A stretch of DNA of 64,000 nt from Novosphingobium piscinae (GTDB lineage Bacteria; Pseudomonadota; Alphaproteobacteria; Sphingomonadales; Sphingomonadaceae): contig NZ_JACLAX010000004.1 in assembly GCF_014230355.1 (NCBI RefSeq), positions 62,001-126,000 on the forward strand, read 5' to 3'. Position numbers and translations under genes: made by a program. Under the pieces are notes generated by a model. The model was not told the origin of the DNA, searched no databases, and saw only the letters and a program-made list of their open reading frames with translations. Positions 10,936 to 20,259 of the stretch are shown here, piece by piece (positions within the stretch are counted from its first letter, which is position 1; every line of letters begins with the position of its first letter).

Positions 10936-11249
10936 GGGCTTGCCCCTTCCTCCGGCAGCGGTATCGGGCCAGCCCCGATCGGGCAACCGCCCGGCATCTC
11001 GCCAGCCAAGGCGCGGCGCAGCCGCAGGGCGAGTTGGTAGAGGCTACTTGGCGGGTCCGGATGTCCTACAGCGTGCCGATCTGACAGGCTGGACGGATGA
11101 CCCGACACCCCTGCCCTCCGGCCTGGACCTGCGCCGATTTCCGGCCGCGCAAGCGCTCTGCCGGACCCCCGGGCCTGTCATCCCTGGACCGTGTCAACCG
11201 TGTCAACCTGTCCAGCAAAAGCGGCGCGAAGCTGAACGGCGGAGGCGAA
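10936..11249. other. Intergenic stretch with a repeat, otherwise empty
   Basis: This 314-nt gap between ispB and the acyltransferase (both minus) holds the TGTCAACC repeat at 11184-11215 and the acyltransferase ribosome binding site near 10942-10951. I see no further gene, RNA or strong promoter in it. Confidence 0.5.
11184..11215. repeat. TGTCAACC direct-repeat element, copy 1
   Basis: CTGGAC (11184-11189) and GTCCAG (11210-11215) bracket two tandem TGTCAACC units spaced 9 bp apart. The 19-nt core TGTCAACCGTGTCAACCTG (11192-11210) recurs exactly on the minus strand at 45156-45174. It lies between ispB and the acyltransferase gene. Function unknown; it could be a dispersed repeat or a protein-binding site. 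Confidence 0.75.
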
Positions 11250-12266
11250 TCAGTAGCGCCGGGCCACCGCGAATTCGGCCGCCTCGGCCATGGCTGCGCG
11301 GGCCGGCCCGGCGGGGAACACCGCGATCGCGTCGATCGCGCGCTGGGCATAGTGCCGTGCCCGCTCGCGCGTGGCGGCCACGGTATCGTACTTGGCGATC
11401 AGCGCCACGGCATGGGCCAGATCCTCGTCCTCGCAGCGGAAGCCGGCGATGGCCTCCTGCCAGAACTGCCGTTCCTCGGTGGTGCCGCGGGCATAGGCAA
11501 GGATCACCGGCAGGGTCATCTTGCCGTCACGGAAATCGTCGCCCTTGCCCTTGCCCATCTCAGCGGCATCGGAATCATAGTCGATCGCATCATCGACCAG
11601 CTGGAAGGCGATGCCGAGGTTGCGGCCATAGGCGTCCAGCGCGGCCTCGTCGGCCTCGCTGCGCTCGGCCACCACGGCGGCGATGCGGGTTGCTGCGGCG
11701 AACAGCGCGGCGGTCTTGGCGCCGATGATCGAGAGATAGTGTTCCTCGCTGGTCTCGACCTTGCGCTGCGCGGTGAGCTGGTCGACCTCGCCCTCGGCAA
11801 TCACCGAGCTGGCCTTGGAGAGGATCTTGAGCACCTTGAGGCTGCCGTCCTCGACCATCAGCTCGAAGGCGCGGGTGAACAGGAAGTCGCCGACCAGCAC
11901 CGTCGCCGGATTGCCATAGACCACGTTGGCGGTCTGCTTGCCGCGGCGCAGCTCGGAGCCATCGACCACGTCATCGTGCAGCAAAGTGGCGGTATGAATA
12001 AATTCCACCGCGGCGGCCAGCTTGTGGTGCCGCGCGCCCTGATAGTCGCACAGCGCAGCCCCGGCGATGGTCAGCATCGGCCGCATCCGCTTGCCCCCAC
12101 CGGCGATCAGGTGACCGGCCAGGGTGGGGATCAGCGGGATCTCGCTCTGCATCCGGTCAAGGATGATCGCGTTCACGCTGTTCATGCCGGCGGCGGTCAG
12201 CGACAGCAGCGGGGCCAGCGAGGGCTGGGGCGCCGCAGCGCGCAGGGGGATCACATCGGCGCTCAT
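11250..12266 (-). CDS. ispB: Polyprenyl (octa/decaprenyl) diphosphate synthase
   Basis: A 338-residue trans-prenyltransferase that extends farnesyl or geranylgeranyl diphosphate with isopentenyl diphosphate to make the ubiquinone side chain. Both Asp-rich motifs are visible: LLHDDVVDGSELRRG (first) and LVDDAIDYDSD (second). The GGGKRMRPML segment binds the allylic substrate. ATG at 12266 (MSADVIPLR) matches usual start sites. The gene is divergent from chorismate mutase (118 nt). The chain length, decaprenyl in most sphingomonads, cannot be read from the sequence alone. Confidence 0.93.
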   Translation of the reverse strand: MSADVIPLRAAAPQPSLAPLLSLTAAGMNSVNAIILDRMQSEIPLIPTLAGHLIAGGGKRMRPMLTIAGAALCDYQGARHHKLAAAVEFIHTATLLHDDVVDGSELRRGKQTANVVYGNPATVLVGDFLFTRAFELMVEDGSLKVLKILSKASSVIAEGEVDQLTAQRKVETSEEHYLSIIGAKTAALFAAATRIAAVVAERSEADEAALDAYGRNLGIAFQLVDDAIDYDSDAAEMGKGKGDDFRDGKMTLPVILAYARGTTEERQFWQEAIAGFRCEDEDLAHAVALIAKYDTVAATRERARHYAQRAIDAIAVFPAGPARAAMAEAAEFAVARRY

Positions 12267-12384
12267 CGCGCTGTCCTTGGTCAAGGGGCGGCGGTTCGTC
12301 AAGCGAACCTGCTCCTTCGTCCCGGCGCGGCCGCGGATTCGCCCGCTTTGCGTCGGGCCGCGTCCCGTGCTAGCGGCCGTGCCG

Positions 12385-12705
12385 ATGGGACACGACAGCA
12401 ACACTCTTGCGCCGGACGGCTCGGCGGACCCCGTTCTCGCCGGTTTCCGCGCCAGTATCGACAATATCGATGCGGCGCTGATCCATATCCTGGCGGAACG
12501 GTTCCGCATCACCAAGGCCGTGGGAGCCTACAAGGCGGCGAACAGCCTGCCAGCCTCCGACCCGGGCCGCGAGGAGCGCCAGATCGCCCGGTTGCGCAAG
12601 CTGGCCGAGGACGCCCAGCTCGATCCCGACTTCGGCGAGAAATTCCTGCGCTTCATCATCGACGAGGTGATCCGCCACCATCACCAGGCCCAGGGCCAGG
12701 GGTAG
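12385..12705 (+). CDS. Chorismate mutase (AroQ class)
   Basis: A 106-residue all-helical chorismate mutase converting chorismate to prephenate for Phe/Tyr synthesis. The pattern FRASIDNIDAALIHILAERFRITKAVGAYKA contains the Arg and Lys that bind the substrate, and SDPGREERQIARLRKLAEDAQLD and the FLRFIIDEVIRHH helix complete the fold. ATG at 12385 gives a standard single-domain enzyme. It is monofunctional, with no fused dehydratase or dehydrogenase and no signal peptide. It is divergent from ispB and convergent with the sensor kinase operon. Confidence 0.92.
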   Translation: MGHDSNTLAPDGSADPVLAGFRASIDNIDAALIHILAERFRITKAVGAYKAANSLPASDPGREERQIARLRKLAEDAQLDPDFGEKFLRFIIDEVIRHHHQAQGQG

Positions 12706-12740
12706 GCCGTCATCGCGGGCCGGTCCCGCAGGACAGGTGG

Positions 12741-14147
12741 CTAGACCGCCGCGCGCGGCAGGCGCAGGCGGACGAGCAGCCCGCCGAGGTCCTCGCTCTC
12801 GCCCAGTTCGACCGCCCCGCCATAGATTTCGGCAACATCGCGGACGATGGCCAGGCCCAGCCCGGTGCCCGGCTTGCCGGTGTCCAGCCGGGCGCCACGA
12901 TCGAAGATCCGGACGCGCTCAGCCGGCGGAATCCCGGTGCCGTCGTCCTCCACCCAGATCTCGCAGGCACGCGGATCGTCGGGTACCGCGTCGATCGTGA
13001 CGAAGACCGAGCCGCCACCATACTTGGCCGCGTTCTCGATCAGGTTGCCGAGGATCTCGTCGAGGTCCTGCCGCTCGATCGCCACCGCCGCGTCGCGCGC
13101 GCCGTCGAGATCGAAGCGGGTGCGATCGTGCAGGCGGGTGACCGCGCGCAGCACCGCCTCGACGCTTTCGGCCACATTGGCGCGCGACTGGCCGACCGCG
13201 CGCCGCCCGACCGCGCGGGCCCGCGCCAGGTGATGATCGACCTGCCGGCGCATCACGGCCGCCTCGCGGATCACCGTATCGCCCAGATCGGGCGCCCGCG
13301 CCGTGGCGGCGTTCATCACCACGGTCAGCGGCGTCTTGAGGGCATGGGCAAGATTGCCGGCGTGGGTGCGGGCCTCCTCGGCCTGGCGCTCGGCATGGGC
13401 AAGCAGGCCGTTCAGCTCCTCGACCAGCGGCTGGACCTCGAGCGGGAGCGGATCGGTCACCCGGTTGGCTCCGGTGGTGCGCAGCCGCTTGATCGCCAGC
13501 CGTACCCGGCGCAGCGGACCGAGGCCATACCAGGTCTGCACCCCGGCCATCAGAAACAGGCCGGCGCCCAGAACGATGAAGCTCCACACCAGGATCAACC
13601 GGATGCGCCGGATTTGCGCGTTGAGCTCGGTGCGGCTGGCGGCCACCACGAACCACCATTTGGTGTCGCTGCCGGGCAGGATGATCGAGCGCTCCAGCAC
13701 CCGCAAAGGTTCGCCGGCGAACTGGTTGCTGTCGTAGACGTGCGGCTCGTTGTCGAAGTGGTCGGCGCGGACCTTGAGGCTGCGATCCCACAGCGAGCGC
13801 GAGGGGAAGTCCTCGTGCCCCGGCCCGGTGATCTGCCAGTAAAGTCCGGAATTGGGCTCGAGAAAGCGCTGGTCGCCGAGCGGGCGGTTGAAATAGACCT
13901 CGCCGGCCGAATCCACCTCGGCCGAACCGATCATCGCGGTCAGCATGTAGCCCAACTGGTCGTCGAAATTGCGCGTCACCAGGCTGGTCAGCGTGCGGTC
14001 GAGCGCCAGCCCGCCGCCCAGCAGGAGGATCGCGATCCAGCCCGCCGCGATCACCATCATGCGGCGTGACAGCGAGCCCGTGTGCATGCGCGGCGCACCG
14101 GCCGCTGCGGTCTCCGTCCCGTCCGCCGGCTGCGCTGCTTCAGCCAC
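12741..14147 (-). CDS. Sensor histidine kinase (PhoQ-like)
   Basis: A 468-residue membrane sensor kinase. A transmembrane helix near residues 28-50 and another near 183-205 flank a periplasmic sensor region. They are followed by a HAMP-like linker, the H box NLAHALKTPLTV (His near 268), the N box NLIENAAKYG, the G1 motif VEDDGTGIP and the G2 motif GTGLGLAIV. All catalytic elements are intact. It overlaps the response regulator by 8 nt, and a PepSY-domain gene is first in the same operon, an arrangement known for PhoPQ-like systems in alphaproteobacteria. The signal is not evident; divalent cations or envelope stress are guesses from family analogy. Confidence 0.92.
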   Translation of the reverse strand: MAEAAQPADGTETAAAGAPRMHTGSLSRRMMVIAAGWIAILLLGGGLALDRTLTSLVTRNFDDQLGYMLTAMIGSAEVDSAGEVYFNRPLGDQRFLEPNSGLYWQITGPGHEDFPSRSLWDRSLKVRADHFDNEPHVYDSNQFAGEPLRVLERSIILPGSDTKWWFVVAASRTELNAQIRRIRLILVWSFIVLGAGLFLMAGVQTWYGLGPLRRVRLAIKRLRTTGANRVTDPLPLEVQPLVEELNGLLAHAERQAEEARTHAGNLAHALKTPLTVVMNAATARAPDLGDTVIREAAVMRRQVDHHLARARAVGRRAVGQSRANVAESVEAVLRAVTRLHDRTRFDLDGARDAAVAIERQDLDEILGNLIENAAKYGGGSVFVTIDAVPDDPRACEIWVEDDGTGIPPAERVRIFDRGARLDTGKPGTGLGLAIVRDVAEIYGGAVELGESEDLGGLLVRLRLPRAAV

Positions 14148-14817
14148 GCGGCGCTTCGGCGGGATCGTCGAGGCTGTAGCCCAGCCCGCGGATCGTGGTG
14201 ATCACGTCGGCGCCCAGTTTCTTGCGGATGCGGGTCACGAACACCTCGATCGTATTCGAATCGCGGTCGAAGTCCTGGTCGTAGATGTGCTCGATCAGCT
14301 CGGTGCGGCTCACCACCTTGCCCTTGTGGTGGAGCAGATAGGACAGGAGCTTGTACTCCTGCGCGGTGAGCTTGACCGGCTCGCCCTTGAGCGTGACCCG
14401 CCCCGAGCGGGTGTCGAGCCGCACGTCGCCGGCGGTCAGCTCGCTGGACGAATTGCCCGAGGCGCGGCGGATCAGCGCGCGCAGGCGGGCGATCAGCTCC
14501 TCGGTCTGGAACGGCTTGGCGAGGTAGTCGTCCGCCCCGGCATCGAGCCCGGCGACCTTGTCCGACCAGCTGTCGCGCGCGGTCAGGACCAGCACCGGGA
14601 AGTTGCGCCCTTCCTTGCGCCACATGCCCAGCACGGTCAGCCCGTCGATCTCGGGCAGGCCGAGGTCGAGCACGACCGCGTCGTACTCCTCGGTCGAGCC
14701 CATGAAATGCCCGTCCTCGCCGTCGGTCGACAGGTCGACCGCATAGCCGGTCTGCTCCAGCGTCGTCTTGAGCTGACGGCCCAGGGTGGGTTCGTCTTCG
14801 ACGATGAGGATGCGCAT
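14140..14817 (-). CDS. OmpR/PhoP-family response regulator
   Basis: A 225-residue DNA-binding response regulator. The receiver domain begins MRILIVEDEPTLG, has the phospho-acceptor Asp in AVVLDLGLPEIDG and the conserved VLTAR and LAKPF segments. The C-terminal winged helix (from about residue 125) contains LTAQEYKLLSYLLHHKGKVVSR and FVTRIRKKLGADVITTIRGLGY. It lies between the PepSY gene (89-nt gap) and the cognate kinase (8-nt overlap), so it is the partner of that kinase. Confidence 0.95.
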   Translation of the reverse strand: MRILIVEDEPTLGRQLKTTLEQTGYAVDLSTDGEDGHFMGSTEEYDAVVLDLGLPEIDGLTVLGMWRKEGRNFPVLVLTARDSWSDKVAGLDAGADDYLAKPFQTEELIARLRALIRRASGNSSSELTAGDVRLDTRSGRVTLKGEPVKLTAQEYKLLSYLLHHKGKVVSRTELIEHIYDQDFDRDSNTIEVFVTRIRKKLGADVITTIRGLGYSLDDPAEAPRG

Positions 14818-14906
14818 GCTCGGATTCCCTGGACTATGGCTGGTGTGCCGGCGTGATGCGAAGAAAGCCTGAAGGCGTCAACCCGCGCGCCCCACAGCAC
14901 CGATGG

Positions 14907-15230
14907 TCAGCGTCGCCCCAGCACCTCGCCGGTGCGGGCATCGACGTCGACGAAGACCACCCGGCCATCGCGGATGAACTTGAGGCGATAGGCCATGGCG
15001 GTGGGATCATACTCGGGACCCAGATACTGCATCCCCGCCATCATCGGCAGGACCCGCCCCTCGATCTCGCGCAGCGGCCGGACATTGCCCGCGCGCATGT
15101 CGCGGCGCACCTGGCCCTGCTCGCCCCCGGGGGCGGCCCGGGCGGGACTTGGCAGCGAGACCAGCCCGGACAGGGCCATGCCGGCAAGGAGAACCACTGT
15201 GGACAGGATCGGAACGGACCAGCGCTTCAT
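14907..15230 (-). CDS. PepSY domain-containing periplasmic protein
   Basis: A 107-residue secreted protein. The start MKRWSVPILSTVVLLAGMAL is a signal peptide ending near ARA. The rest is a single PepSY domain, with YRLKFIRDGRVVFVDVDARTGEVLGRR at the C terminus. PepSY domains are thought to modulate peptidases or signalling proteins in the envelope. As the first gene of the PepSY-regulator-kinase operon it probably tunes the sensor kinase or is its target gene. ATG at 15230 was chosen because it gives the signal peptide. Confidence 0.85.
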   Translation of the reverse strand: MKRWSVPILSTVVLLAGMALSGLVSLPSPARAAPGGEQGQVRRDMRAGNVRPLREIEGRVLPMMAGMQYLGPEYDPTAMAYRLKFIRDGRVVFVDVDARTGEVLGRR

Positions 15231-15349
15231 CACGGCACGATGCCTAAGAGACTGGCGTTGAACAAGGTGTGAATGGCGTAGGGCCGCGCGCCGGCCGCTG
15301 CGCGGGCACAGCCCTTGCCTTCGCCTGCCCTGCCGCCTAACGCCCCGCC

Positions 15350-17146
15350 ATGGCCGCCGCACCGATCCTCTCCTGGGAAGGCCTCAGCCTGCAGCAAGGC
15401 TCAGGCTGGCTCTTCCGCGATCTCGACCTGCATATCGCCCCGCGCGACCGGCTGGCGCTGATCGGACGGAACGGCGCGGGCAAGACCACGCTGCTCAAGC
15501 TGATCGGCGGCGAGGTCGAGGGCGACAGGGGCACCCGTTCGGTCCAACCCGGCACACGCATCGTCATGCTCGAGCAAGACCCGTTCTTCACCGGCTTCGA
15601 GACGCTGCTCGACTTCGCCCTGTCGGGCCGGGACGCGCCGCCCCGACACGAGGTCGAAGCGATCGCCGGCCAACTCGGCATCGACCTGTCGCGCCCGGCC
15701 GAAAGCGCCTCGGGCGGCGAACGGCGGCGCGCTGCCCTCGCCCGCGCGCTCGCCAGCGAGCCTGACCTGCTGCTGCTCGACGAACCGACCAACCACCTCG
15801 ATCTCGCGGCAATCGAATGGCTGGAGGGCTGGCTCCAGCGCTACACCGGCGCTTTCGTCGTGATCAGCCACGACCGCACTTTCCTTGAGCGCCTGACCCG
15901 CGCCACCCTGTGGCTCGATCGCGGGGCATTGCGCCGCCGCGAGATCGGCTTCGGCGGTTACGAGGCGTGGATGGAAGCGGTCTATGCCGAGGAGGCCCGC
16001 GCCGCCGAGAAGCTCGACGCCAAGCTCAAGATCGAGGCACACTGGCTGGAGCGCGGGGTCACCGCGCGGCGCAAGCGCAACATGGGCCGGCTGGAGAAGC
16101 TCTACGAGATGCGCGCCCAGCGCGCGGCGATGCTCAGCCCGCAAGGCGCGGCCAAGCTCGCATTGGCCAGCGACGATGCCAAGAGCAAGGCGGTGATCGT
16201 CGCCGACAAGGTTACCAAGCGCTTCGGCGACCGGACCATCGTCGGCAATTTCAGCCTGCGCATCACCCGGCGCGACCGGATCGGGCTGGTCGGCGCCAAC
16301 GGCGCCGGCAAGACCACCCTGCTCAAGCTCCTGACCGGCAGCCTTGCCCCCGACAGCGGTACGGTCACCCTCGCCAAGACGCTGACCCCGGTCATCATCG
16401 ACCAGCAGCGCAGCCTGATGGCCCCGGACAAGCGGGTGCGCGACGTGCTGGCCGAGGGCGGCGACTGGATCGACGTGCAGGGCGTGCGCAAGCATATCCA
16501 CGGCTATCTCAAGGACTTCCTGTTCGATCCCGGCATGGTCGAGGCCCGCGTCGGGACGCTCTCGGGGGGCGAACGTTCACGGCTGCTGCTGGCCCGCGAG
16601 TTTGCCCGGTTCTCCAACCTGCTGGTGCTCGACGAGCCGACCAACGATCTCGACCTCGAGACGCTCGACCTGCTGCAGGAGGTGATCTCGGACTATGACG
16701 GCACGGTCCTGATCGTCAGCCATGACCGCGACTTCCTCGATCGCACCGTGACTGTCACGCTCGGCATGGACGGCTCGGGCAAGGTCGATGTGGTCGCCGG
16801 CGGCTATGCCGACTGGGAGAAGCAACGCAAGGCCCGGCTGGCGGGGAAACCCGTGGCGCGGGGCGAGACCGCCGGCAAGACCGCCGCCGCCCCGCCCGCT
16901 CCGCCGCCGCCGAAGCGGACGAAGTTGAGCTACAAGGACCAACGCGACTACGAACTGCTGCCCCAGCGGATCGAGGAACTGTCGGCCGCGATCGCGCGCG
17001 ACGAGGCTCTGCTCGCCGATCCCGCGCTCTATGCCCGCGATCCGGCCCGGTTTGCGGCGCTGACCGCCGCTATCGACCGCGCCCGGACCGAGAAGGACGC
17101 CGCCGAAGAGCGCTGGCTGGATCTGGCCGAGCAGGTTGAGGGCTGA
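15350..17146 (+). CDS. ABC-F family ATPase (Uup-like)
   Basis: A 598-residue duplicated ABC ATPase without membrane segments, typical of ABC-F proteins that act on ribosomes. The first cassette has Walker A GRNGAGKTTLLK and signature SGGERRRAALARAL; the second has GANGAGKTTLLK and SGGERSRLLLAREF. The linker is rich in Arg/Lys (ERGVTARRKRNMGRLEKLYEM), as in Uup. A Pro/Ala hinge and a C-terminal coiled coil (YELLPQRIEELSAAIARDEALL) also match Uup, which may bind branched DNA or ribosomes. It starts 119 nt from the divergent PepSY operon and converges on a DUF885 gene. The clearly distinct EttA is at 36563-38242. Confidence 0.88.
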   Translation: MAAAPILSWEGLSLQQGSGWLFRDLDLHIAPRDRLALIGRNGAGKTTLLKLIGGEVEGDRGTRSVQPGTRIVMLEQDPFFTGFETLLDFALSGRDAPPRHEVEAIAGQLGIDLSRPAESASGGERRRAALARALASEPDLLLLDEPTNHLDLAAIEWLEGWLQRYTGAFVVISHDRTFLERLTRATLWLDRGALRRREIGFGGYEAWMEAVYAEEARAAEKLDAKLKIEAHWLERGVTARRKRNMGRLEKLYEMRAQRAAMLSPQGAAKLALASDDAKSKAVIVADKVTKRFGDRTIVGNFSLRITRRDRIGLVGANGAGKTTLLKLLTGSLAPDSGTVTLAKTLTPVIIDQQRSLMAPDKRVRDVLAEGGDWIDVQGVRKHIHGYLKDFLFDPGMVEARVGTLSGGERSRLLLAREFARFSNLLVLDEPTNDLDLETLDLLQEVISDYDGTVLIVSHDRDFLDRTVTVTLGMDGSGKVDVVAGGYADWEKQRKARLAGKPVARGETAGKTAAAPPAPPPPKRTKLSYKDQRDYELLPQRIEELSAAIARDEALLADPALYARDPARFAALTAAIDRARTEKDAAEERWLDLAEQVEG

Positions 17147-17180
17147 CGGCGGACGCCGCCAGCCCCCGCTCACCCGTCGG

Positions 17181-18983
17181 TCACCCCGCCGCCAGACGCG
17201 CTGCGATCCGCTCATCGACCCTGCGCTCGAGCAGGGCGAGCGGCATGGCCCCTTCGAGCAGGACCTCGTGGAACCAGCCAAGGCTGAACTTCGCGCCCAG
17301 CCGGCGCTGAGCCCGGTCGCGCAGCTCGAGCCACTTGTTGTGACCGATCTTGTAGCTGCAGGCCTGGCCGACCGAGGCACAGTAACGCTCGATCTCGCGC
17401 TGGCTGCGCCCCTGGGTGAAGCCGGTGGTCTCAACCATGTAGCGCGTCGCCTGTTCGCGGCTCCAGCGTTTGTGATTGAGCCCGGTATCGACCACCAGCC
17501 GGGTCGCGCGGAACAGGAACGACTGAAGGTAGCCGGCCCGCTCGATCCCGTCGTACCCCCCCAGCTCGTCGGCCAGTTGTTCGGCGTAGAGCGCCCAGCC
17601 CTCGCCGTAGGACGATATGTAATAGGACTGCAGCAGCTTCGGCAGGTCGCCGCCCAGGCGGGCCGAGCCGATCTGCAGGTGATGGCCCGGCACGCCCTCG
17701 TGATAGGTCAGCGAACGCTGCTGATACTTCGGCCAGTCGGCCGTGTCCTTCAGGTTGATCCAGTAGATCGCCGGGCGCGTACCATCGAGCGCGGACGGGT
17801 TGTAGTATCCGTTGGGTGCACCATCCTGGATGTCCGGCGGAACCCGTCGCACGTCGAGCGCCTCGCTCGGCAGGCGGTTGAAGGCCTTGGGCAGCAGCGT
17901 GGTCATCCGCCCGACATCGGCATTGAGCGAGGCGATCAAGGCGGCGCGGCCGGCGTCGGTATTGGGGAACAGCTGGTCGGCGGCGGTATTGAGCGCGACG
18001 AGCCGGGCCCCGACGCTGCCCTGGGTATAGCCGGCGCTGCGCAGCACCGCATCGAGCCGCGCGGTCAGTTCGGCAACCTGCTCCAACCCGATGCGATGAA
18101 CCTCATCGGGGGTCAGGCTGGTCGTCGTGGCATGGCGCAGCGCCATCGCATAAATCGCATCGCCGTCACGCAGCCGCCAGGCGCCGTCCCCGGCCGGGGT
18201 GGAGCGCTTGAGCGTCTCGACCAGGGCGATCTGGCGATCGAGCGCCGGATAGACCGCGGTGGCAACGATCTGCGTGGCGCGCCGCGCCCAGTCGCCGGGC
18301 AGGCCCTTGGCGGTGGCACGCTGCACCAGCGAGAGCACCAGCCCGTTCTGTTCTGGCGGCACCTCGCGCAGCTTGCGCATCTGGCCCAGCGCAAGGTCGA
18401 GCGACCAGACCGGTGCGATCACCCCGCGCCCGGCCCGGTTGCGCTGCACCTCGCTTTCCGCATCGAGCGCGCCGGCGAAGCCGGTGAGCCGCGCGATATA
18501 GGCCTCGGCATCGGCGACGGTTTCGATCGTGTGCTGGTTGGCGAGAAAATCCGGGATCCCGAAATAGGCCCCGTCCTGTTGCGAGATCGGATAGGGGCTC
18601 TGCGCGCTGCTCAGCCCGAAGGCATCCGGTTCAAGCTGCACTTCGGCGCGGTAGAGCGCGACCTCGCGGTAGCGCCGGGCCTCCGGGCCGAGGCTGGCCG
18701 GAGCGATCGCGCGCAGCTCGTCACGGGCCGCCCGGTTGAACCGCAGCATGGTCTGGCGCCCGCCTTCGCCATAGTCGTTCAACTGGCTCTTGAGCGCGGC
18801 ATAGGGGCCCTTGTCGAGCCCGAGGGCAGTGGCCTGCTCCGGCTGGAGCATCAGTTCGCCGAAGTACTGGCGGTCGAGCGCGGACACCAGGCGGGCATCG
18901 GCCGGGGCGGCGGCGAGGACACCGGTTGCCCGGCTCGCCAGGGCCACGGCGGCGGTGCCACCCAGAAAATGCCGACGGTCCAT
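17181..18983 (-). CDS. DUF885 family exported putative peptidase (copy 1)
   Basis: A 600-residue DUF885-family protein. The N terminus MDRRHFLGGTAAVALA carries a twin-arginine (Tat) type signal followed by ATGVLAAAPADA. The metal-site-like motif HEGVPGHHLQ, the EGWALYAEQLADELGGY segment and the KWLELRDRAQRRLG C-terminal region are family hallmarks. The family is thought to be metal-dependent peptidases, but substrates are mostly unknown. A paralogue of similar length is at 40210-42075 with a different signal type. It is preceded on the same strand by the DUF6456 gene after a 104-nt gap. Confidence 0.87.
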   Translation of the reverse strand: MDRRHFLGGTAAVALASRATGVLAAAPADARLVSALDRQYFGELMLQPEQATALGLDKGPYAALKSQLNDYGEGGRQTMLRFNRAARDELRAIAPASLGPEARRYREVALYRAEVQLEPDAFGLSSAQSPYPISQQDGAYFGIPDFLANQHTIETVADAEAYIARLTGFAGALDAESEVQRNRAGRGVIAPVWSLDLALGQMRKLREVPPEQNGLVLSLVQRATAKGLPGDWARRATQIVATAVYPALDRQIALVETLKRSTPAGDGAWRLRDGDAIYAMALRHATTTSLTPDEVHRIGLEQVAELTARLDAVLRSAGYTQGSVGARLVALNTAADQLFPNTDAGRAALIASLNADVGRMTTLLPKAFNRLPSEALDVRRVPPDIQDGAPNGYYNPSALDGTRPAIYWINLKDTADWPKYQQRSLTYHEGVPGHHLQIGSARLGGDLPKLLQSYYISSYGEGWALYAEQLADELGGYDGIERAGYLQSFLFRATRLVVDTGLNHKRWSREQATRYMVETTGFTQGRSQREIERYCASVGQACSYKIGHNKWLELRDRAQRRLGAKFSLGWFHEVLLEGAMPLALLERRVDERIAARLAAG

Positions 18984-19087
18984 GAACTCTCCTCAAGACG
19001 TTTCAATTGTGACCTGTTGGCACAGCCACCCCACGCCGGGCAAGCCGACACCGGATCCCAAGCGTCTGGCGCCCCACGGCATTTTGT

Positions 19088-19564
19088 TCAGGGTAGGCGA
19101 TAGAACCCGGCCACCCGCTCCAGCGCGAAGCGGAGCACCAGCTTGCCGCTACGGCTTGGCCAGCCCAGCCCGCGCTCGGCATCGGCCAGGCTTTCCCCGG
19201 CGCAGACCACCCGCCACAGCACGTCGGCAAGCCCGGTACCGGCGGCTGCCACGGCGCGTTCGAAACGGTCGCGCGCCACCAGCTGACGCTCGCTGGCGTG
19301 AAGCCCTGCGCCGGCCGCCGCGGTGCCGGCCACGCGCACCGGATCCCAGCGCATGGTGACCGCCGGCGCCAGCTGCGCGGCCTCATAGTCGCGGCGCAGG
19401 CACTCCCCTGCCGCCAGCTCCCGATCGGACAGGTGCCCGCGCGCATGCAGCCAGGTCAGCGGCGATTCGGCGAGGTTGACTGTCAGGCTGCGGCCCCGCG
19501 GCTCCGGCGGCCGCGGGCCAGGTCCGACCGGGGTCCATTCACGTTCGACCAAATCGCGCTTCAT
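19088..19564 (-). CDS. DUF6456 domain-containing protein
   Basis: A 158-residue protein whose C-terminal two thirds resemble DUF6456, an alphaproteobacterial family often attached to helix-turn-helix regulators. Features are the NLAESPLTWLHARG segment, the SDRELAAGECLRRDYEAAQL helix and the C-terminal GLGWPSRSGKLVLRFALERVAGFY, which looks like a helix-turn-helix. No signal peptide or membrane segment. ATG at 19564. It is divergent from the XRE regulator (111 nt). A DNA-binding role is inference. Confidence 0.78.
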   Translation of the reverse strand: MKRDLVEREWTPVGPGPRPPEPRGRSLTVNLAESPLTWLHARGHLSDRELAAGECLRRDYEAAQLAPAVTMRWDPVRVAGTAAAGAGLHASERQLVARDRFERAVAAAGTGLADVLWRVVCAGESLADAERGLGWPSRSGKLVLRFALERVAGFYRLP

Positions 19565-19675
19565 CGCCGGGGTGCTCCTGCCAAAGGTGTGGGAGGGGCT
19601 TGAGGTGCCAAGACCGGCGGGTTGTAGGAAAGCGGAAACACCCATACGGTTATCCGAGGCCAGGGGTGCACACGC

Positions 19676-20251
19676 ATGATCAACCGCATACGCGACATCC
19701 GCAAGGACAAGGGCCTGACCCTGGCCGAAGTTGCCGAACGCTGCTCGCCGCCGACCACCGCCCAGACCATCGGCCGGCTCGAGACGGGCATGCGCCAGCT
19801 CTCGCTCGCCTGGATGAACCGCATCGCCGCCGCACTGCAGGTCGATCCGCAGCTGCTGGTGCGCAGCGAGCACGGGCAGGCGCCGACGACCGTGGCCCGG
19901 CTGACCGAGACCGGCGCGGAAGCGCTCGGGCAACCGCGCGAGGCCCTGCTGCCCACCCAGCTGACCGGCGAGGAGCCGCTGATCGCCATCGTCATCGAGA
20001 CGAGCACCGGCGAGTACCGCGCCGGCGACCAATTGTGGTTGCGGCAGATCGCCAACGATGCCGGCTGGGGCCGCCTGCTCAACCGCGACGTGCTGGTGCC
20101 GCGCCCCGCCGGCCGGTTCGCCTTCGGGAGGCTGGTCGACCGTGACGGCCGGCGTCTCGCGGTCCTGCCCCCCGGGATCGGCCAGCGCCAGATCGTGATC
20201 GAGAATCCCGCCTGGCTGGCCGTGGCGGCAATGCTCGTCCGCCCGCTTTGA
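19676..20251 (+). CDS. XRE-family transcriptional regulator
   Basis: A 191-residue protein with an N-terminal helix-turn-helix of the XRE/Cro type: IRDIRKDKGLTLAEVAERC, then TAQTIGRLETGMRQLSLAWMNRIAAALQV (residues about 4-65). The C-terminal half (EEPLIAIVIETSTGEYRAGDQLWLRQI) resembles the beta-rich domain of S24-like regulators, but I do not see the full catalytic Ser/Lys pair. It ends TTGA or nearly so with the next gene, so it is translationally coupled to the glycosyltransferase. Target unknown. Confidence 0.85.
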   Translation: MINRIRDIRKDKGLTLAEVAERCSPPTTAQTIGRLETGMRQLSLAWMNRIAAALQVDPQLLVRSEHGQAPTTVARLTETGAEALGQPREALLPTQLTGEEPLIAIVIETSTGEYRAGDQLWLRQIANDAGWGRLLNRDVLVPRPAGRFAFGRLVDRDGRRLAVLPPGIGQRQIVIENPAWLAVAAMLVRPL

Positions 20252-20259
20252 GCACGACC

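Noticed and set aside
11097..14069. Plus-strand frame of about 990 codons across ispB, chorismate mutase and the kinase gene
   Set aside because: It covers three well-supported genes and an intergenic repeat, so it cannot be a real gene.
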